Shown here: one piece after another, positions 33,503 through 45,161 of the stretch
Layout: every line of letters starts with the position of its first letter
Position numbering within the stretch: the first letter of the stretch is position 1
Notes under the pieces: model-generated
What the model was told of the DNA's origin: nothing
The model's database searches: none
The model's input: only the letters and a program-made list of their open reading frames with translations
Assembly: GCA_001687465.1 (NCBI GenBank)
Contig: LVLI01000306.1
Location: forward strand, 1 to 61,147
DNA length: 61,147 nt
Source of the DNA: Halocafeteria seosinensis
Lineage: Eukaryota; Sar; Bigyra; Bicosoecida
Reading direction: 5' to 3'
Position numbers and translations under genes: made by a program

Positions 33503-35293
33503 TCAGGGAGGACGATTGCTCAAGATAGCGTTCAGTAACGCTTGCGCAGCTGAACGGCTATCCGCTTCAGAAGAATCCGTGTCAGCGTCAAAATTTTCTG
33601 GAGCGCGATTTCCAAATCGACGACCGGCTTCCACGCGCAGGTACCGGTTGTGCGAATATTCCTCTCGTGCGTTTTCACACACTTTCGGGGTTAAACTACT
33701 TTCACTGAATGGAAGAAACTGTATCCATATGGCAGCTCCAAGTTCCGTCGATTCTTTCCACCTGTTCAAGATCCATTTACCAGCCTCGTCTGAAATCATC
33801 GCACTGGCTACATGTATTTTCCAGTCCTCTGAAGACGCGTCGCTATCTTGGAACAAACCGTCCGAGTGCGAATCTCCATCTAAAGTGGAGTCCTCCACTT
33901 TCGAAACCTTGGGGGCTGGCATCCGAATCGGCGATGAGTTATCGTTATTGATTACAACTAAACCGGCTGCTCCGGCCCTTTGCGCAAAGAGTGCCTTTCT
34001 GTGGAACTCACACTTTCCACGTTCCACCAAAATCACTGCATTTACCACTCTGTCTTCATTCTTCAATATTTCACACGCATGGAGTGGGTCAGCATAAACA
34101 GCCCTCCGACTCTCACATGGAAATGCTCCGCCAAATAATGCGGAAGCGAACAAGAATTGCCTGTCTTGGTGAATGATTAGGTTACCTGTGAGAGACTCGC
34201 GTTGCTGCGTGACACGAAGCTTTCCATGATGAGAATGAAAAAAGCACTCGCTGTCGGAGCAGAATGCGAAAGCATTGTCTTCAGCTGCGGAAGCATGCGA
34301 GTGGTGGATCGCTTCGTCTTCTGATTGAAGGCCTTCGTCAAAGCTCTTGATGATAGATACGCTACGGTTAGCATCTGTTATCTTTTGGTTGATGATCTGT
34401 TCTAGCAGCAAAGGCGAATACACTTCTGGTGGACGAATTCTCAGTACTGTCGGTTTGTACTCGTGTTGCGCCGAAACCCTGGTACATGTCTGCTTCCCCA
34501 ACGCTGTAGAACAAACGACTTCTTCTTTGGGCTGCTCTGAAAAATATTCTCTGAGCTTTCCAATAGCCGCAGGTGGTTCAAGGTCTGTGAGAGGCTCTCC
34601 ATTAACCGCTATTATCCTTTCCCCTACTAAGATTGCTCCGGTATCGAGAGCTTGCAGCACGCTTGACTCCGTTTCCATCCCAAAGTCGTCTGGCGTAATA
34701 TACCCTAAAACAATCAAATCATCTGACACATTTAAACCTAATGGCGAGTTACCGTCCAACTCAATTTCGAAGTCGAAGGAAGTGGCACGCTCGGACATTG
34801 GTACCCCTCGTTGACTTGCGGATGCCAAGAAAGTTACTACGCGGGGAGACGGCATCTCCCGTAGAAGCCTTGCCGTCTCAAAAACAGTAAGATGTCTCAC
34901 AGGGAGACCATTTACTTCGACCAGAACATCTCCGATTTGTATGAGGCCGGATGATTCAGCCTGTAGGAAAGCTCCTTCTCTGCTTCTGGCAAACTGCAGA
35001 ACTCGGTAGTCATCATCGAGTTGCAGTCCTAGAGAGCCGGGGAACGGAAACACCACGTGATAATGCGAATTTTGATCATGGTCCCACTTGCCAAATTCTG
35101 AGGCTCGCTTAAGGTTGTAGACTTCAGTGCTGCTATGATCCTTGCCTGATGCCTCCGCAAATCGCACTACGGGGAAGCTGATGAGCTGATGTTTCCATAG
35201 GTGGCCGCAACAATGTCCTGGGGATCTGCCAAGCTCACTCTCGAAGCAACACAATAGGAAAAGGGACAGGACAGCTAGAGGACAACTTCGCAT
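33503..35293 (-). CDS. Secreted protein with two PDZ domains and a PA domain
   Basis: Single exon, 596 aa. The N terminus (MRSCPLAVLSLFLLCCFESELG) is a signal peptide. PDZ 1 covers about residues 75-160 (SLGLQLDDDYRVL, GLIQIGDVLVEVNG). PDZ 2 covers about 170-260 (SPLGLNVSDDLIVLGY, ILVGERIIAVNGEPL). A protease-associated (PA) domain follows at about 375-460: LFGGAFP, ILVERGKCEFHRKALFAQRAGAAGLVVINND. The C terminus has no membrane helix and no protease catalytic motif. PA domains cap receptors and proteases of the secretory pathway, whereas PDZ domains are mostly cytosolic, so the combination is unusual. It may be a lumenal or extracellular adaptor. Confidence 0.8.
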   Translation of the reverse strand: MRSCPLAVLSLFLLCCFESELGRSPGHCCGHLWKHQLISFPVVRFAEASGKDHSSTEVYNLKRASEFGKWDHDQNSHYHVVFPFPGSLGLQLDDDYRVLQFARSREGAFLQAESSGLIQIGDVLVEVNGLPVRHLTVFETARLLREMPSPRVVTFLASASQRGVPMSERATSFDFEIELDGNSPLGLNVSDDLIVLGYITPDDFGMETESSVLQALDTGAILVGERIIAVNGEPLTDLEPPAAIGKLREYFSEQPKEEVVCSTALGKQTCTRVSAQHEYKPTVLRIRPPEVYSPLLLEQIINQKITDANRSVSIIKSFDEGLQSEDEAIHHSHASAAEDNAFAFCSDSECFFHSHHGKLRVTQQRESLTGNLIIHQDRQFLFASALFGGAFPCESRRAVYADPLHACEILKNEDRVVNAVILVERGKCEFHRKALFAQRAGAAGLVVINNDNSSPIRMPAPKVSKVEDSTLDGDSHSDGLFQDSDASSEDWKIHVASAMISDEAGKWILNRWKESTELGAAIWIQFLPFSESSLTPKVCENAREEYSHNRYLRVEAGRRFGNRAPENFDADTDSSEADSRSAAQALLNAILSNRPP

Positions 35294-35832
35294 TTGTGCA
35301 AGTACTCTTCAACGTGGTCAAATGTGGTCCGTGGCATCCCAACTCTCGGAACGCTGGCAGTTCTACCGATGTTTTCCCTTCTTTCTTTCGGAAGCTAGTC
35401 AACGCTACCAATAAGGGGGTCCCTCCAGTTTTCTTGTCTTTCTGTCTGACGCAGTGAGCATCATTGCAAAGTTGAAGTTCCCAACAAAGTTGAAGTTATG
35501 TGACCCTTCGGCGCGAGAAGTTCGAAGCGAAGTCAACAAGCGGTGAAAGTGGTTTATACGAGAGGATTGAAGCAAAAAAAGCGTCAATGGTGCAGATACG
35601 AGTTAAATAGGATACTAGGGAATTGATAGAGTAGAAAATAGATCTTCGTGGAGCAAGTGGTTGCGTGCCGTATGGGAACATCCACTGGGAATACCTTTTT
35701 TGTCGCCCTTCGGCTACCCCAATCTGACCACCTGCTCGAGGAATAGTTGTCTGGGTTATACCATGCGCTAAATGCTGGCATACAAGTGCAATAAAGTGTA
35801 GCGTCGTCTCTGCACTCCGTCGGAAGGAGAAA
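35294..35832. other. Divergent intergenic region between the PDZ-PA and carrier genes
   Basis: 539 bp between genes reading apart; both promoters are expected here. No motif stands out. Confidence 0.35.
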
Positions 35833-37298
35833 ATGGCCAAAGATACATCAGAAAAGCCGCTAATCAGCGCGCTCTACGGTGTGATCCCAGGAGTCTCGGG
35901 CTTCATCGCTGGGTCATGTGGAGTTCTTGTGGGTAATCCATTTGACACCATTCGTGTCAGATTAGCTGCTGGACCTGGAGGATCCGGTATGTACCATTTA
36001 TGATTGAAGTTTCGGGTTTATTGGCGTTCTCAAGACGTGGTGAGAGGCGTAGAAAGCGAGAATGTCCCAAGTTGTGAAGGTGTTGACTCCTGTTCACAGT
36101 GTGTATAGCGGGTTATTATGAGTGTTCTGTCGGACCGCACAGGTATGAAAATATTTAAGAAAATGATAAGGAAAGAGGGAATGGGATCAATGTATCGAGG
36201 TATTGGACCACCGTTAATGAGCGTAGGGATTAGTAAGTTCCGGACACAAACGATGTCTCTCCGAATTCTGAACAAGTATGTTCATGGGTAACCGCAGTTA
36301 GCACTGTGACATTCTCAACATTAGAGTTCACGAAGGCAAAACTTGAAAGGTTCAAGGGACTCTCCGAAGATGTTAAGACATATATTTCAGGATTCTGTGC
36401 GGGTGCCACAGTTTCACTAATTTCCACACCAAGCAACTTGCTCCGAGTGCAATTGCAGACATCTAAATTAAGCTCGCGGAAGAGTAGCAAAACAAAGAAA
36501 GACAAAGTGTCGCATTCATCACCTTCCTGCAGCTCTGGTTCATCATCATCTAGTACCGCGGCGACATGTGAGCCGAAACATGGTTCGAACGCCCGATTTA
36601 GCACTGCGGCCGGCGCGTCTGCGGTACAATCAGAGTCAACAGGTACTTCTGATCCCTCAGAAGTGAAAAAGAATACGAAGAAGGCCCCCAAAGGATCTTC
36701 AAAGTTTAAATTCCCCTTTAACACTGTGACGTTAGCTCGAGAAACGTGGAGGTACTTTGGCATCAGGGGGTTTTATCGATGTTTTCATATACAATGTATT
36801 GTGGAGGCCATCGGCCGGGGCTTCTATTTTACGACTTATGACATCGTGAAAAAGTGGTTCATGAGATACAATGCCGGATACAGCATATTCGAACCTGTTG
36901 TCGACGCTCGTATGACGGAGAAGAGCTTAACGATATCCCAGAGGATGTTTGCTGGGGGCAGTGCGGGGTTTATGGCTTGGCTTCTGATATATCCTATGGA
37001 TGTAATAAAAACCAGGATGATGAGTCAAAGACAGAACGACGTGTTACAGAAAATACAAGAGGCTCGTTCGGGAAGTCGTGAATGTGGGAAGAAGGAATTC
37101 CCCTTGCTCTACAAGAGTACATGGGATTGCGTCAAAAAGTCATACCAAAATGAAGGGCCCACTGTCTTTTTTCGCGGGATCACCATCACGCTTGTTCGAT
37201 CGGTACCGGTGGCTGTTGCTGTGCTTCCTACGTATGAGTTCTGCGTGAAGTTATTTACGAGAGAAGTAGCGAAGCTTGAAGGGTCTTCGGAATCATAA
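35833..37298 (+). CDS. Mitochondrial carrier family protein
   Basis: Three exons: 35833-35986, 36143-36232, 36298-37298 (414 aa). The first intron is 156 nt, the longest in the window. Three carrier repeats are visible. The odd-helix signatures are PFDTIRVRL (repeat 1), PSNLLRVQLQ (repeat 2) and PMDVIKTRM (repeat 3). Repeat 2 has lost the acidic residue of Px[DE]xx[KR]. Helix patterns such as GFIAGSCGVLVGNP and MFAGGSAGFMAWLLIYP fit the fold. An 85-residue Ser/Lys-rich insertion interrupts the matrix loop of repeat 2 (about 36470-36700), making the protein 100 residues longer than usual. It should transport a metabolite across the mitochondrial inner membrane. Basic-amino-acid/acylcarnitine types are possible; substrate not determined. 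Confidence 0.88.
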
Positions 37299-38135
37299 AG
37301 ATAACTAACGACAATGTTCATGATGAGTTGCTAGTATTTATCCGGTAGTTGTGAGCATGAAGACGTATTACAACTTTGCCACTGTTAAAAGACAAGTTAT
37401 TTGTGAAGCTACTTCGGCGAGAATAAGAAAGCTACCTAAAAACAGCGTACATTCAGCAAGGTGGGTCTACTATTCGGATCGCTCCGTGCGTTGGCAGCTT
37501 CTGTTAACCGGGTGGAGAGCTTCAATTCGTGGGACAACCTCCCTATACGACGTGGCAGCGAGGTAGCACCCTTAAAGAGGAGCATCGAACGATTAAAGTT
37601 GAGAGTCATGTCTTTTAGAATAGATATTGGTTGAGGTAGTGCCCTAAGTGTACGGGGGCGTGAACAATTGTTAGTTTACTGGCTCTGTGATACGTGGTAC
37701 ATTGGTCTACACTGATATGTTACTGGCGTTTGCCACGATGTTCCCATGGATGGAAGCTACATCATTCAACGCATAACCTGTCGCGGCGCTACTATGCAAG
37801 TTACTTTGTTTTCACGACATTGTACAGTACCACTAGAATCGGTAGTTATTAGTTAACCACAGCTTTGGGTCAGCGGCGTACCTTCGTTTTGTCTTCCATC
37901 ATCTCTCCACTTTATCGCAATTATCTATTTCAAACTCCCACTTTGAAATTGGCACTATTTTGTAACCAAATGGTGTAGTTACGCACTGAGTGCATTCGAC
38001 GAACAGCTGATAATATCAACTCGATTATAAGAATTTTGAATTGAAAACATCATTTACACAAGAAACGGAGGAAATGGCACCTCTTCCTGATATAGCATTA
38101 GATTCAATTTTTGCTAAGCGGCACTATCATGCATC
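37299..38135. other. Gene-free interval
   Basis: 837 bp between two plus-strand genes. Nothing supportable is seen. The DNA is fairly AT-rich towards the BRCT gene start. Confidence 0.35.
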
Positions 38136-38773
38136 ATGAGCGTCCCCCGCCAGGAAGTCGTGGAGCGATTTCAACGGCCGCCCCGATCCAAGGCTTCAGG
38201 AGTTCCAGCTGCAGATATCTCGGCCTTCAGGAGGTATTTCAGGAAGCGTCCTGCAGCAGACATTTCGGGCAGCACCCAAGAAGATGACAAAGAGAATGAG
38301 GAGCCAACGTTTGCGTCGGAGACTGACTATTGGGATCATCGAACGGAAAAACTCAAACAGCAAGCTGCCAAGCCCAAGTACTCGTTGCTCAGTGGGATAG
38401 CTGTTTATATTGACGGTTCTACAGGGAGAATATGTCACTACACTTTGGTAAAATTGATACAACGATACGGAGGAACAGTGCTTAACATGCCGAGCAAAAC
38501 AAAATGCACGCATATCTTGGCCAAAAACTTGAACGGCAGCAAAATCGATTCGTCAATAAAGGTGAGTCTAGAAAGAGAGAATACGAGTGTACGGTTGTAG
38601 TTGCGATAGATAAAATGCTGTAACGATGTGCTTCACAGGATGGTTTAAAGATCCCTGTGGTCGACCCGGAGTGGATTCTGGCTTGCATCAAACAGAAGAA
38701 GCTCTTGCCAGTGCACAAGTACCTAACCGTCAGGGATCCGGAACTCACAACGCTTGATGAATCGCATCTCTGA
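38136..38773 (+). CDS. Stand-alone BRCT-domain protein resembling the REV1 N terminus
   Basis: Two exons: 38136-38561 and 38639-38773 (186 aa). Residues 60-165 form one BRCT domain. TDYWDHRTEKLKQQ precedes SGIAVYIDGSTG, RYGGTVLNM, CTHILAKNLNGSKI and then VVDPEWILACIKQKKLLPVHKYL. The flank DYW...KLKQQ, the IDG motif and the NL..SKI helix are the pattern of the BRCT of translesion polymerase REV1. No polymerase domain follows: the frame stops at 38773 and I found no splice site that reads on into a longer protein. It could be a stand-alone BRCT adaptor in damage tolerance, or REV1 reduced to its BRCT. Confidence 0.78.
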
Positions 38774-38913
38774 AGTTCGGTTGGGTCTTCGTTTCCATTA
38801 CTCGTTTTCATATCGCAGATCAACGTACTAGAGCGTTTTCGCCGAGTTTGGATAGAAATTCTTGGCTGGAATCGGTGGAATCTGTATCTACAGTCCCAGG
38901 CCCCTCAAATTTG

Positions 38914-41538
38914 TCAATTCAACGTTGTAGAGCGCTGGCGTAGTTTGTTTGATACCGTAGCGATAAGCGTAGCTGACCCTGTAACTACCGCTTGCAATAA
39001 AGCGGGAGAAGCTTGCAAACCAAGCACCTTTACAGGATTGGCAGTATCGCGGATTCGAACAACTTCTCGAACGGCTCTAAGGGTACGAATGCATGATTCC
39101 GCTTCCCTTTGCATGCCAAACTTTTTCTCAACGCTGAACCGCCTCTGTGAAAGAAACCTTCAGCGTGGACAATAGCGTGGAAGTTACAAGCAGGGCTCTC
39201 ATCTGACTTACCGCCAGCTGCTCCAGCTTTAGGACAGCTTGGAGTAGAGTATCCTCTTGTTTGGATAGTTCCCCATTCGCAAGGGATCCAAGAATGATAA
39301 TTGTCGCAATGCATGCCATGAAAAATACAGTGACGAAAGCGTTTTCTAAGAAAAAAGTTCGATTTCGATTATTATCAAAGAATTCGTCCTGTCCCTCCTC
39401 GAAGAGCTGCAAAACAGGCTGCCTATATGGGATAATGCTTGCCAGGGGTGACAGAGGAACTTACTTGAATCACGATGACAATGTTGAGCACTATTAACAA
39501 GGACGCCATAATGCCTAGGTATAGTTGGAGTCGCAGTTGAAATCGATAGCCAATATCTCGCATAATTTCTCTCAAGCGATACCAAGAATATACATTTTCA
39601 GGCCAGCACACGTCCAAGAGAGGTGGGAACCACGACACCGACCCGGCAGCTGAACACTGGGACTGTCCCCAGACATTGACTGTCAGCATCCCTGAGTCAT
39701 TCTCTTTGAGTTCCTTGCCTTTCCCTCCCTCCCGGCGCAAGCGCACCCGAGTGGGACGTGTCAATGTTGTTAAACAAGAAGCTGTTTCATATCGCCGAGA
39801 GTAGTCGAGGACCGCAATCTGAAGTTCCAAAGAAGTACGCAACATGATGGCACAAGCGGAGTGCTATATAGTTGCATGCTTAGCCTGCTTACCACGACGA
39901 AAATGAGCATTGTGTGCTGCAGAAGATACCCACATATTATCAAAAGCACCATAACTGATGTATCGAACTTATCCTCAAAGGACGGTCCACGGAATTCATC
40001 ATCCATGTATGCTACTAGTATAGGAGATCCAACCCGAAATATGAAAACAAGAACTGAGAGCGCCAAAGAAATAAGTCTTTTACCAACGGGTGATTTGTGG
40101 CGGTACCATATGGCGACAGCCAGCTGTTCTGGATCCACCAATACTGAACCATCTGCACATTCTAGATTCTTCTTCACACCATGAGGAAGGGATTCCCAAA
40201 ATTGATGTTGATCTTTCTCGTTTCGAATGATGGGATTTTTCACGGAGTTTCCCATTTCTTCGGGTTCCGCACTTCCGTCATCCGGACACGACAACACCTG
40301 AGAATGGACGCATTACGCATGGAATGTGACCAATAACACAGCATATAGTAACTCCTGTGGGTGACTTACATCAGGTAGAATTTGCAATAGTTCGCAGCTG
40401 CAAGATATTGCTGTGTCCTTCAACCATAGCCCTGTTCTCGCTTCAGCCTGCTTTAATTCTAGCCTGAGGTTCGCGCAAGAAGGGTCGATCCATCCAGTCA
40501 AGAGCATAGAGCGACGATTAACCTCACGACCCTTATAGGCCGGTCCTTTAGATATATAACGGTACTCGTCTTTCGGCATGTACCCGTACTGCAATGAGGA
40601 CGAAGCAAACACATGTTCATGGTCCGTGTGGGCCCCTGAAGACTAGAGAACATTGACTTACCTTGATTGAGATAATTACAATCCGAAAGACATAATAGAA
40701 GTCCACCTGTAATTGCCGAAGTGTAATTTGAATTCTGGTGAGGAGAGAACTGTGTTAGGTACCTACCATCAGTACTTCGGCTGCCATAATGTCTTGCCAG
40801 TACCCATCGACAAATTTCCCTAAGATGACGATATTGAGGAAGATTAAAACCAGTGGAAACACGTGGACTGTCAATATATGTGGTACGTGTAAATGGAGAA
40901 ACTCGGTCTGAATAGCATAACAAGAAAAATACAGAGGAAATGAAACCCCCTTGATAATTGGTCATACGTACTGATTTCAAGAAGTCCAGGCCTTCAAACC
41001 ATGCCATGAATGGCAGCGAGATTGGGTAGAACGTGTGATAGAAGAACATTTTGATGGTCCGCTTCATATTGACGCTCACTTCATCATGCCATGCGATGCG
41101 ATTACCTGTTTCATCCCTTAATGATCGATACGTTCCAAGTTTGTCTCCATCGTCAGACGAGCCCCCACCTCCATCCTCGGAGACGCTGGCTGATCCATTG
41201 GTACCCCCTTGAGTGAAGTCGAGTACTTTGTTGGGGCAGGTGTAGTCATGTACAGCTTCAGACATACTCATGCGTCTTCGATACACTTTGACCGGATCAT
41301 CGTCTTCCGTCGTTACATTCTCCTCCTCGAGTGGATTCAGTTTCTTCTGTTTGCTCGAAGGCGCCTGTTTCCGTGGGCGTCGTTGGGGGAGCTCATCCTC
41401 CTGCTCCTTATTTCCAGGGAGCAAAGAGGTCGTCTCCTTGTTGCTGGAGAAGCCTTTGAACACGCAGCCCCTCTTTTTGGAGTTCGACGTTCCCCATTCC
41501 TGGGGTGTGTACGTCCGAGCTGAGCTCATCTCCAACAT
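38914..41538 (-). CDS. Eight-exon multi-pass membrane protein, possibly gustatory-receptor-like
   Basis: Exons: 41538-40972, 40907-40767, 40706-40662, 40588-40370, 40297-39893, 39818-39465, 39406-39212, 39144-38914 (718 aa). All seven introns are phase 0. The first 170 residues are hydrophilic (acidic, Lys/Arg-rich). Then come seven or eight hydrophobic helices: near FYPISLPFMAWF, HILTVHVFPLVLIFLNIVIL, LISLALSVLVFIF, VMVLLIICGYLL, LGIMASLLIVLNIVIVI and VTVFFMACIATIIIL, with a last one at the extreme C terminus. That last helix (VLGLQASPALLQAVVTGSAT) has the spacing of the TM7 signature of insect gustatory/odorant receptors and their protist relatives (GRLs). The similarity is only by eye. A long intracellular N terminus also fits that topology. 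Other families are possible. Confidence 0.6.
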
Positions 41539-41774
41539 TGTTATTGCCTCCAAAAAGGCACTCACTCATATACGAAGCAACAATCGATGCTAGTGCATCC
41601 GACAAAGACGCACATATGCAGACATGTGTATACTCCGTCGCCGACTCCGGAACTTCAACATCATCCTGGGGAGACGTACCCTACGTGGTAATGCAGGTTC
41701 AGTGCATTCACCTTTTACAGGTATGAGTGTCTATGCACATTTTATGAACGTCCATTTCTGTGTGAAAGAGAAGA

Positions 41775-43756
41775 ATGGATGACTTTTGGCGGGAGGAACT
41801 GGAGCATGGCTTCGACATGCCCTGCTTTACCGCGGGAGGCATCCAGATTCCAGATGGCATGGAGTTTATGATGGAAGATAATGCCGGACTGGGCGTTGCA
41901 TTGCATGATTCGGACAGTGGAAGTGACTTCAGTGAATTCGAATTACTGACAGGACAGCCTCCGTCGTCGTCAGAAAGACATGAAGGGCGCCGGAGAGTCC
42001 ATCAAGGACACCAAGACGAAGATGGTAATTGTACGTATCAACCGCGGTTATTCTGTCCCATTAGAGCTGTAACCGAACTCTGGATATATGAATACAGATT
42101 TACTCCCGCTTCCGCTTCATGAGCTCCGGCGAATTGCGATGCTCTGTGGAGAATTGGAGAGATTTGAACAACTGGACCCCGTCAGGGATATCGAAGTGTA
42201 TTGGAAGATGTATGAGATATTTCGCGATTGCATACAGACACCCCGCAGAAGGGGAAGAGGAGGCCGTGGACGAGGAAGAGGCGGAGGTAGAGGAAGAGGT
42301 CGTGGGGGTGGGGTCAGCAGGCAAACAGTTCAATACACAGTAGTGGCGCAGCGGGGTCATCAGGGCTCGAACAATGGTGCAGCATCCTCGGCGGGAGGAG
42401 GTCAAAATTCTATCGCAAATGCTGTCTGGACAATGGAGGAGAGACCGAATGATGAATCACGAGCTCGGTTGTGGCATCGACAACCTGAATTCTCTCACGC
42501 GGACGATCCGAAGATCAAGCCTGTTGGCCACGAGTTGGAGGAGCTAGTAATGAAAGTACGTAATGGAACCTGAGAGTCGCTAAAGTAATCGATATTGGGT
42601 CTTTGTTCACATGATTCTCAGTGGCATAACTCGGTGATAGATAAGTTACAAGTTTCTGAGCATAGAACTGTTCTACGTGCTTTGGATATTCTCGTCGGTA
42701 TCTTAGCGGAGAGGATGGGTTCTCCCAAAGATCGATTTGAAGTTAAGCCTTTCGGTTCCTACGTTACTGGATGTATGTTTCCTGATAGTGATCTCGACGT
42801 TTCAATCAATGATGCAAGAAGCCATCCTAAGAAAGTAAGTATCCATTGCATTGTGTTGTTCATAGTCTTCGTGATAGGAACGGCGCGCTTAGAAGTGATT
42901 GCAGACACTTGAAGCATGCCTTGCCGTGATGAAGGAAGAGTGCTTCCATGACGCTTGGGTAGATGTTGAGCATGTCAAAGGAGCACGGACTCCAATTATA
43001 AAGGCTGTGCACAAACAGTCTGGCATTAGAGTAGATTTGTCGTTTGACAATTATTTTGCCATCGACAATAGCAATTTGCTGCACGAATATTGCTACTTCG
43101 AATCCCAGTTGATGCCCAATACTCATATGGACAACGAGAATCGCTGCGGCTTAATTCATTTTATTTGCCGCGTGATCAAGCGATGGGCCGCTCAAAATCA
43201 GTTGAACGACCCGCAAGATGGTGGGCTGTCCAGCTATACCTGGCTCAATTTGGTGGTATTCTTTATGCAACAGTTGGAAATAGTACCCAATTTACAAAAA
43301 CCCCAGTCTGACGGAGTCCATCGGAAGGTTACGGTAAACCTTCGAAATGGAACTACAATCCGGTACCACTACAATGCGAAAGTGTCGGCGAATGCAGAGC
43401 AAATCGAGTTAGCCAATGCATTTATCGATCGTCCCGTGGAGCTTGTAAGAGCCTTTTTCGAGTATTATCGCTGGTTTCCCTTTGAGTTGTGTCCAGTTAG
43501 TATTGCTGCTGGAGAAGCGCTAGAGAAGGAAGGCATTGCAAGGGGATCAGACAAGTTTTGGATACAGGATCCTTTTCACAAGAAACGAAACTTGGCAATG
43601 TTTCTGGAGCACCACAGTGGAAAAGGCCGGAAGCAATTACAGAACGCCCTCATTCATGCCTGTGCCGTCTTTGAAGACGAGCAACTCACAGAAGAGCAAA
43701 AACTCGTTGAGCTTCTCGGAGACACTGACAAGGTCAGTGGAGGAGGCACGGCATAA
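41775..43756 (+). CDS. TRF4/PAPD-type non-canonical poly(A) polymerase or nucleotidyltransferase
   Basis: Four exons: 41775-42030, 42098-42555, 42622-42834, 42905-43756 (592 aa; the first donor could also be 42024). The nucleotidyltransferase core reads KPFGSYVTGCMFPDSDLDVSI, with the two metal-binding Asp residues, and the third Asp is in IRVDLSF. The poly(A)-polymerase-associated domain follows (SSYTWLNLVVFFMQ, then FFEYYRWFPFE). N-terminal to the core is an arginine-glycine stretch (RGRGGRGRGRGG, about residues 133-155), typical for RNA binding and as an arginine-methylation target. The family adds A or U tails to RNAs and marks nuclear RNAs for the exosome (TRAMP). The first 85 residues are acidic. 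Confidence 0.87.
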
Positions 43757-44034
43757 TACACGAAGAGGATAGGAACAAAGCACACATGATTGTGGCACCA
43801 CACCCTGCTGTACGCTTCTTGTGGTCTCGATAGGGTTAGCGTTAATTGAACTAACCAGCTATTATTTGCGTACCCAGCAGAACAATGTTATACATCTACT
43901 GATCACTGATTAGACTCCGATTCTGAGAGGAACTTCTGAAAGTTCCGTAGACTTCGCGGTACTCCACGAGTGCTTCTCCGCGCTAGCGACTGTCAGCAGT
44001 GTGAGACTCAAAGACTCTGACCCTCGGAGGCATA

Positions 44035-44540
44035 GGGAAGACGTTCGTGCTGCTATACCACACCATCTGGTATCACTGTTCAAGAGGTCGACTAGACGAG
44101 GAGCAAGGTCACACAGTGTTTCAGTGTTTCTACAGTTCAACATAGAGGTACAAATGGGGTAGTTCTATCTGCGAAGTTAGTGTTCCCGCCGAACCCATTT
44201 GTACTGATCGCTCCCATGGAGAAGAACTATATCAATTGTTGGATACAGCATACAGTCTCGCGCAGTATTGGTGCGATTGTCGTCATACCTGCTTGAAAGC
44301 TTCTCCAGTGGGCATCGATGGCGCATCGCATCTCCAAGCCGCAGAGTGTATGTTCCAGAAATCGGAATCTCGAGAAGCGCGCACTTAAGAACCTTAATCA
44401 CAGAAAAGTGAGCATAGACCAATAGTTCGAAGATATCGCGAGGGAAATACCACCGTGGGACTATCGCGTCCATGGAGAGTGGTGACTATTTGGAGTGGTG
44501 GATGCCTTTCTACTATATATAAATTGTAGAAGTCGACCTT
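44035..44540 (+). pseudogene. Decayed duplicate of the 5' region of the PH-domain gene at 45403
   Basis: Nucleotide matches run from 44035 to about 44540 against 45011 to about 45540, in the same order and orientation. The copy covers the upstream segment and roughly the first 45 codons of the downstream gene. The start ATG is GTG in the copy. Small deletions (4 nt and 13 nt) shift the frame within the part that matches the downstream CDS. It cannot encode that protein and is best read as a pseudogene fragment left by a tandem duplication. Confidence 0.85.
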
Positions 44541-45161
44541 AAATGTCTCCAGATGCGTTGCGTATTGTCGCTGACCATCGGAATAACTATTTGCCCCCAA
44601 GCTAGCAGACGTTAGCATTCCAAGGATATGTACACCAAACTTGCGCACCTCACTAGCCTGCTATTAGCCACACATCCACTGACTCCAATTCGATCGATGC
44701 TCTGTAAGTTTGCTACCCGGATAGATGATTTGCATGTGCAATCCCCACTCCCGAAACAGGCGGGGCCATGTAGTCACGCGTGGATGTGGTCCATCGCATA
44801 GAGACACGCTGAACGCATTAACCAATAAGCACATACGCTCTGCCGATCAGGTCTATTTGATTGGATGTCTGCTTCCCCTTGAGATGTGATTATAAGCGAC
44901 GGGCGAGTGGGATCAAGTTGAGCGGGGACTCCACAAAGGGAAGATTGAGCCGGCTCAGCTGGCGGCCAGCGGTGGGCGCGCGGAGATATACGGGTAGAGT
45001 CTATATTGGAGGGAAGACACCCGTGTTGTCATACCCTACGGTAACGCTGTTTAAGAGGTCGAAAAACGAGGAACAAGGCCACACAGTGTTTCTACAGTAC
45101 ATTGAAGTAATTCTATCTAATCTGGGCCTCGGTATTAGACTTGCGAAGTTCTTGTGAGCAG

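Noticed and set aside
33516-34814. Three open frames on the plus strand opposite the PDZ-PA gene
   Set aside because: Shadows of the minus-strand gene, which has a signal peptide and recognisable domains.
38914-41538. EXS (XPR1/PHO1) phosphate transporter
   Set aside because: A few short segments recalled EXS helices, but there is no SPX domain and the conserved EXS motifs are absent after the exons are joined.
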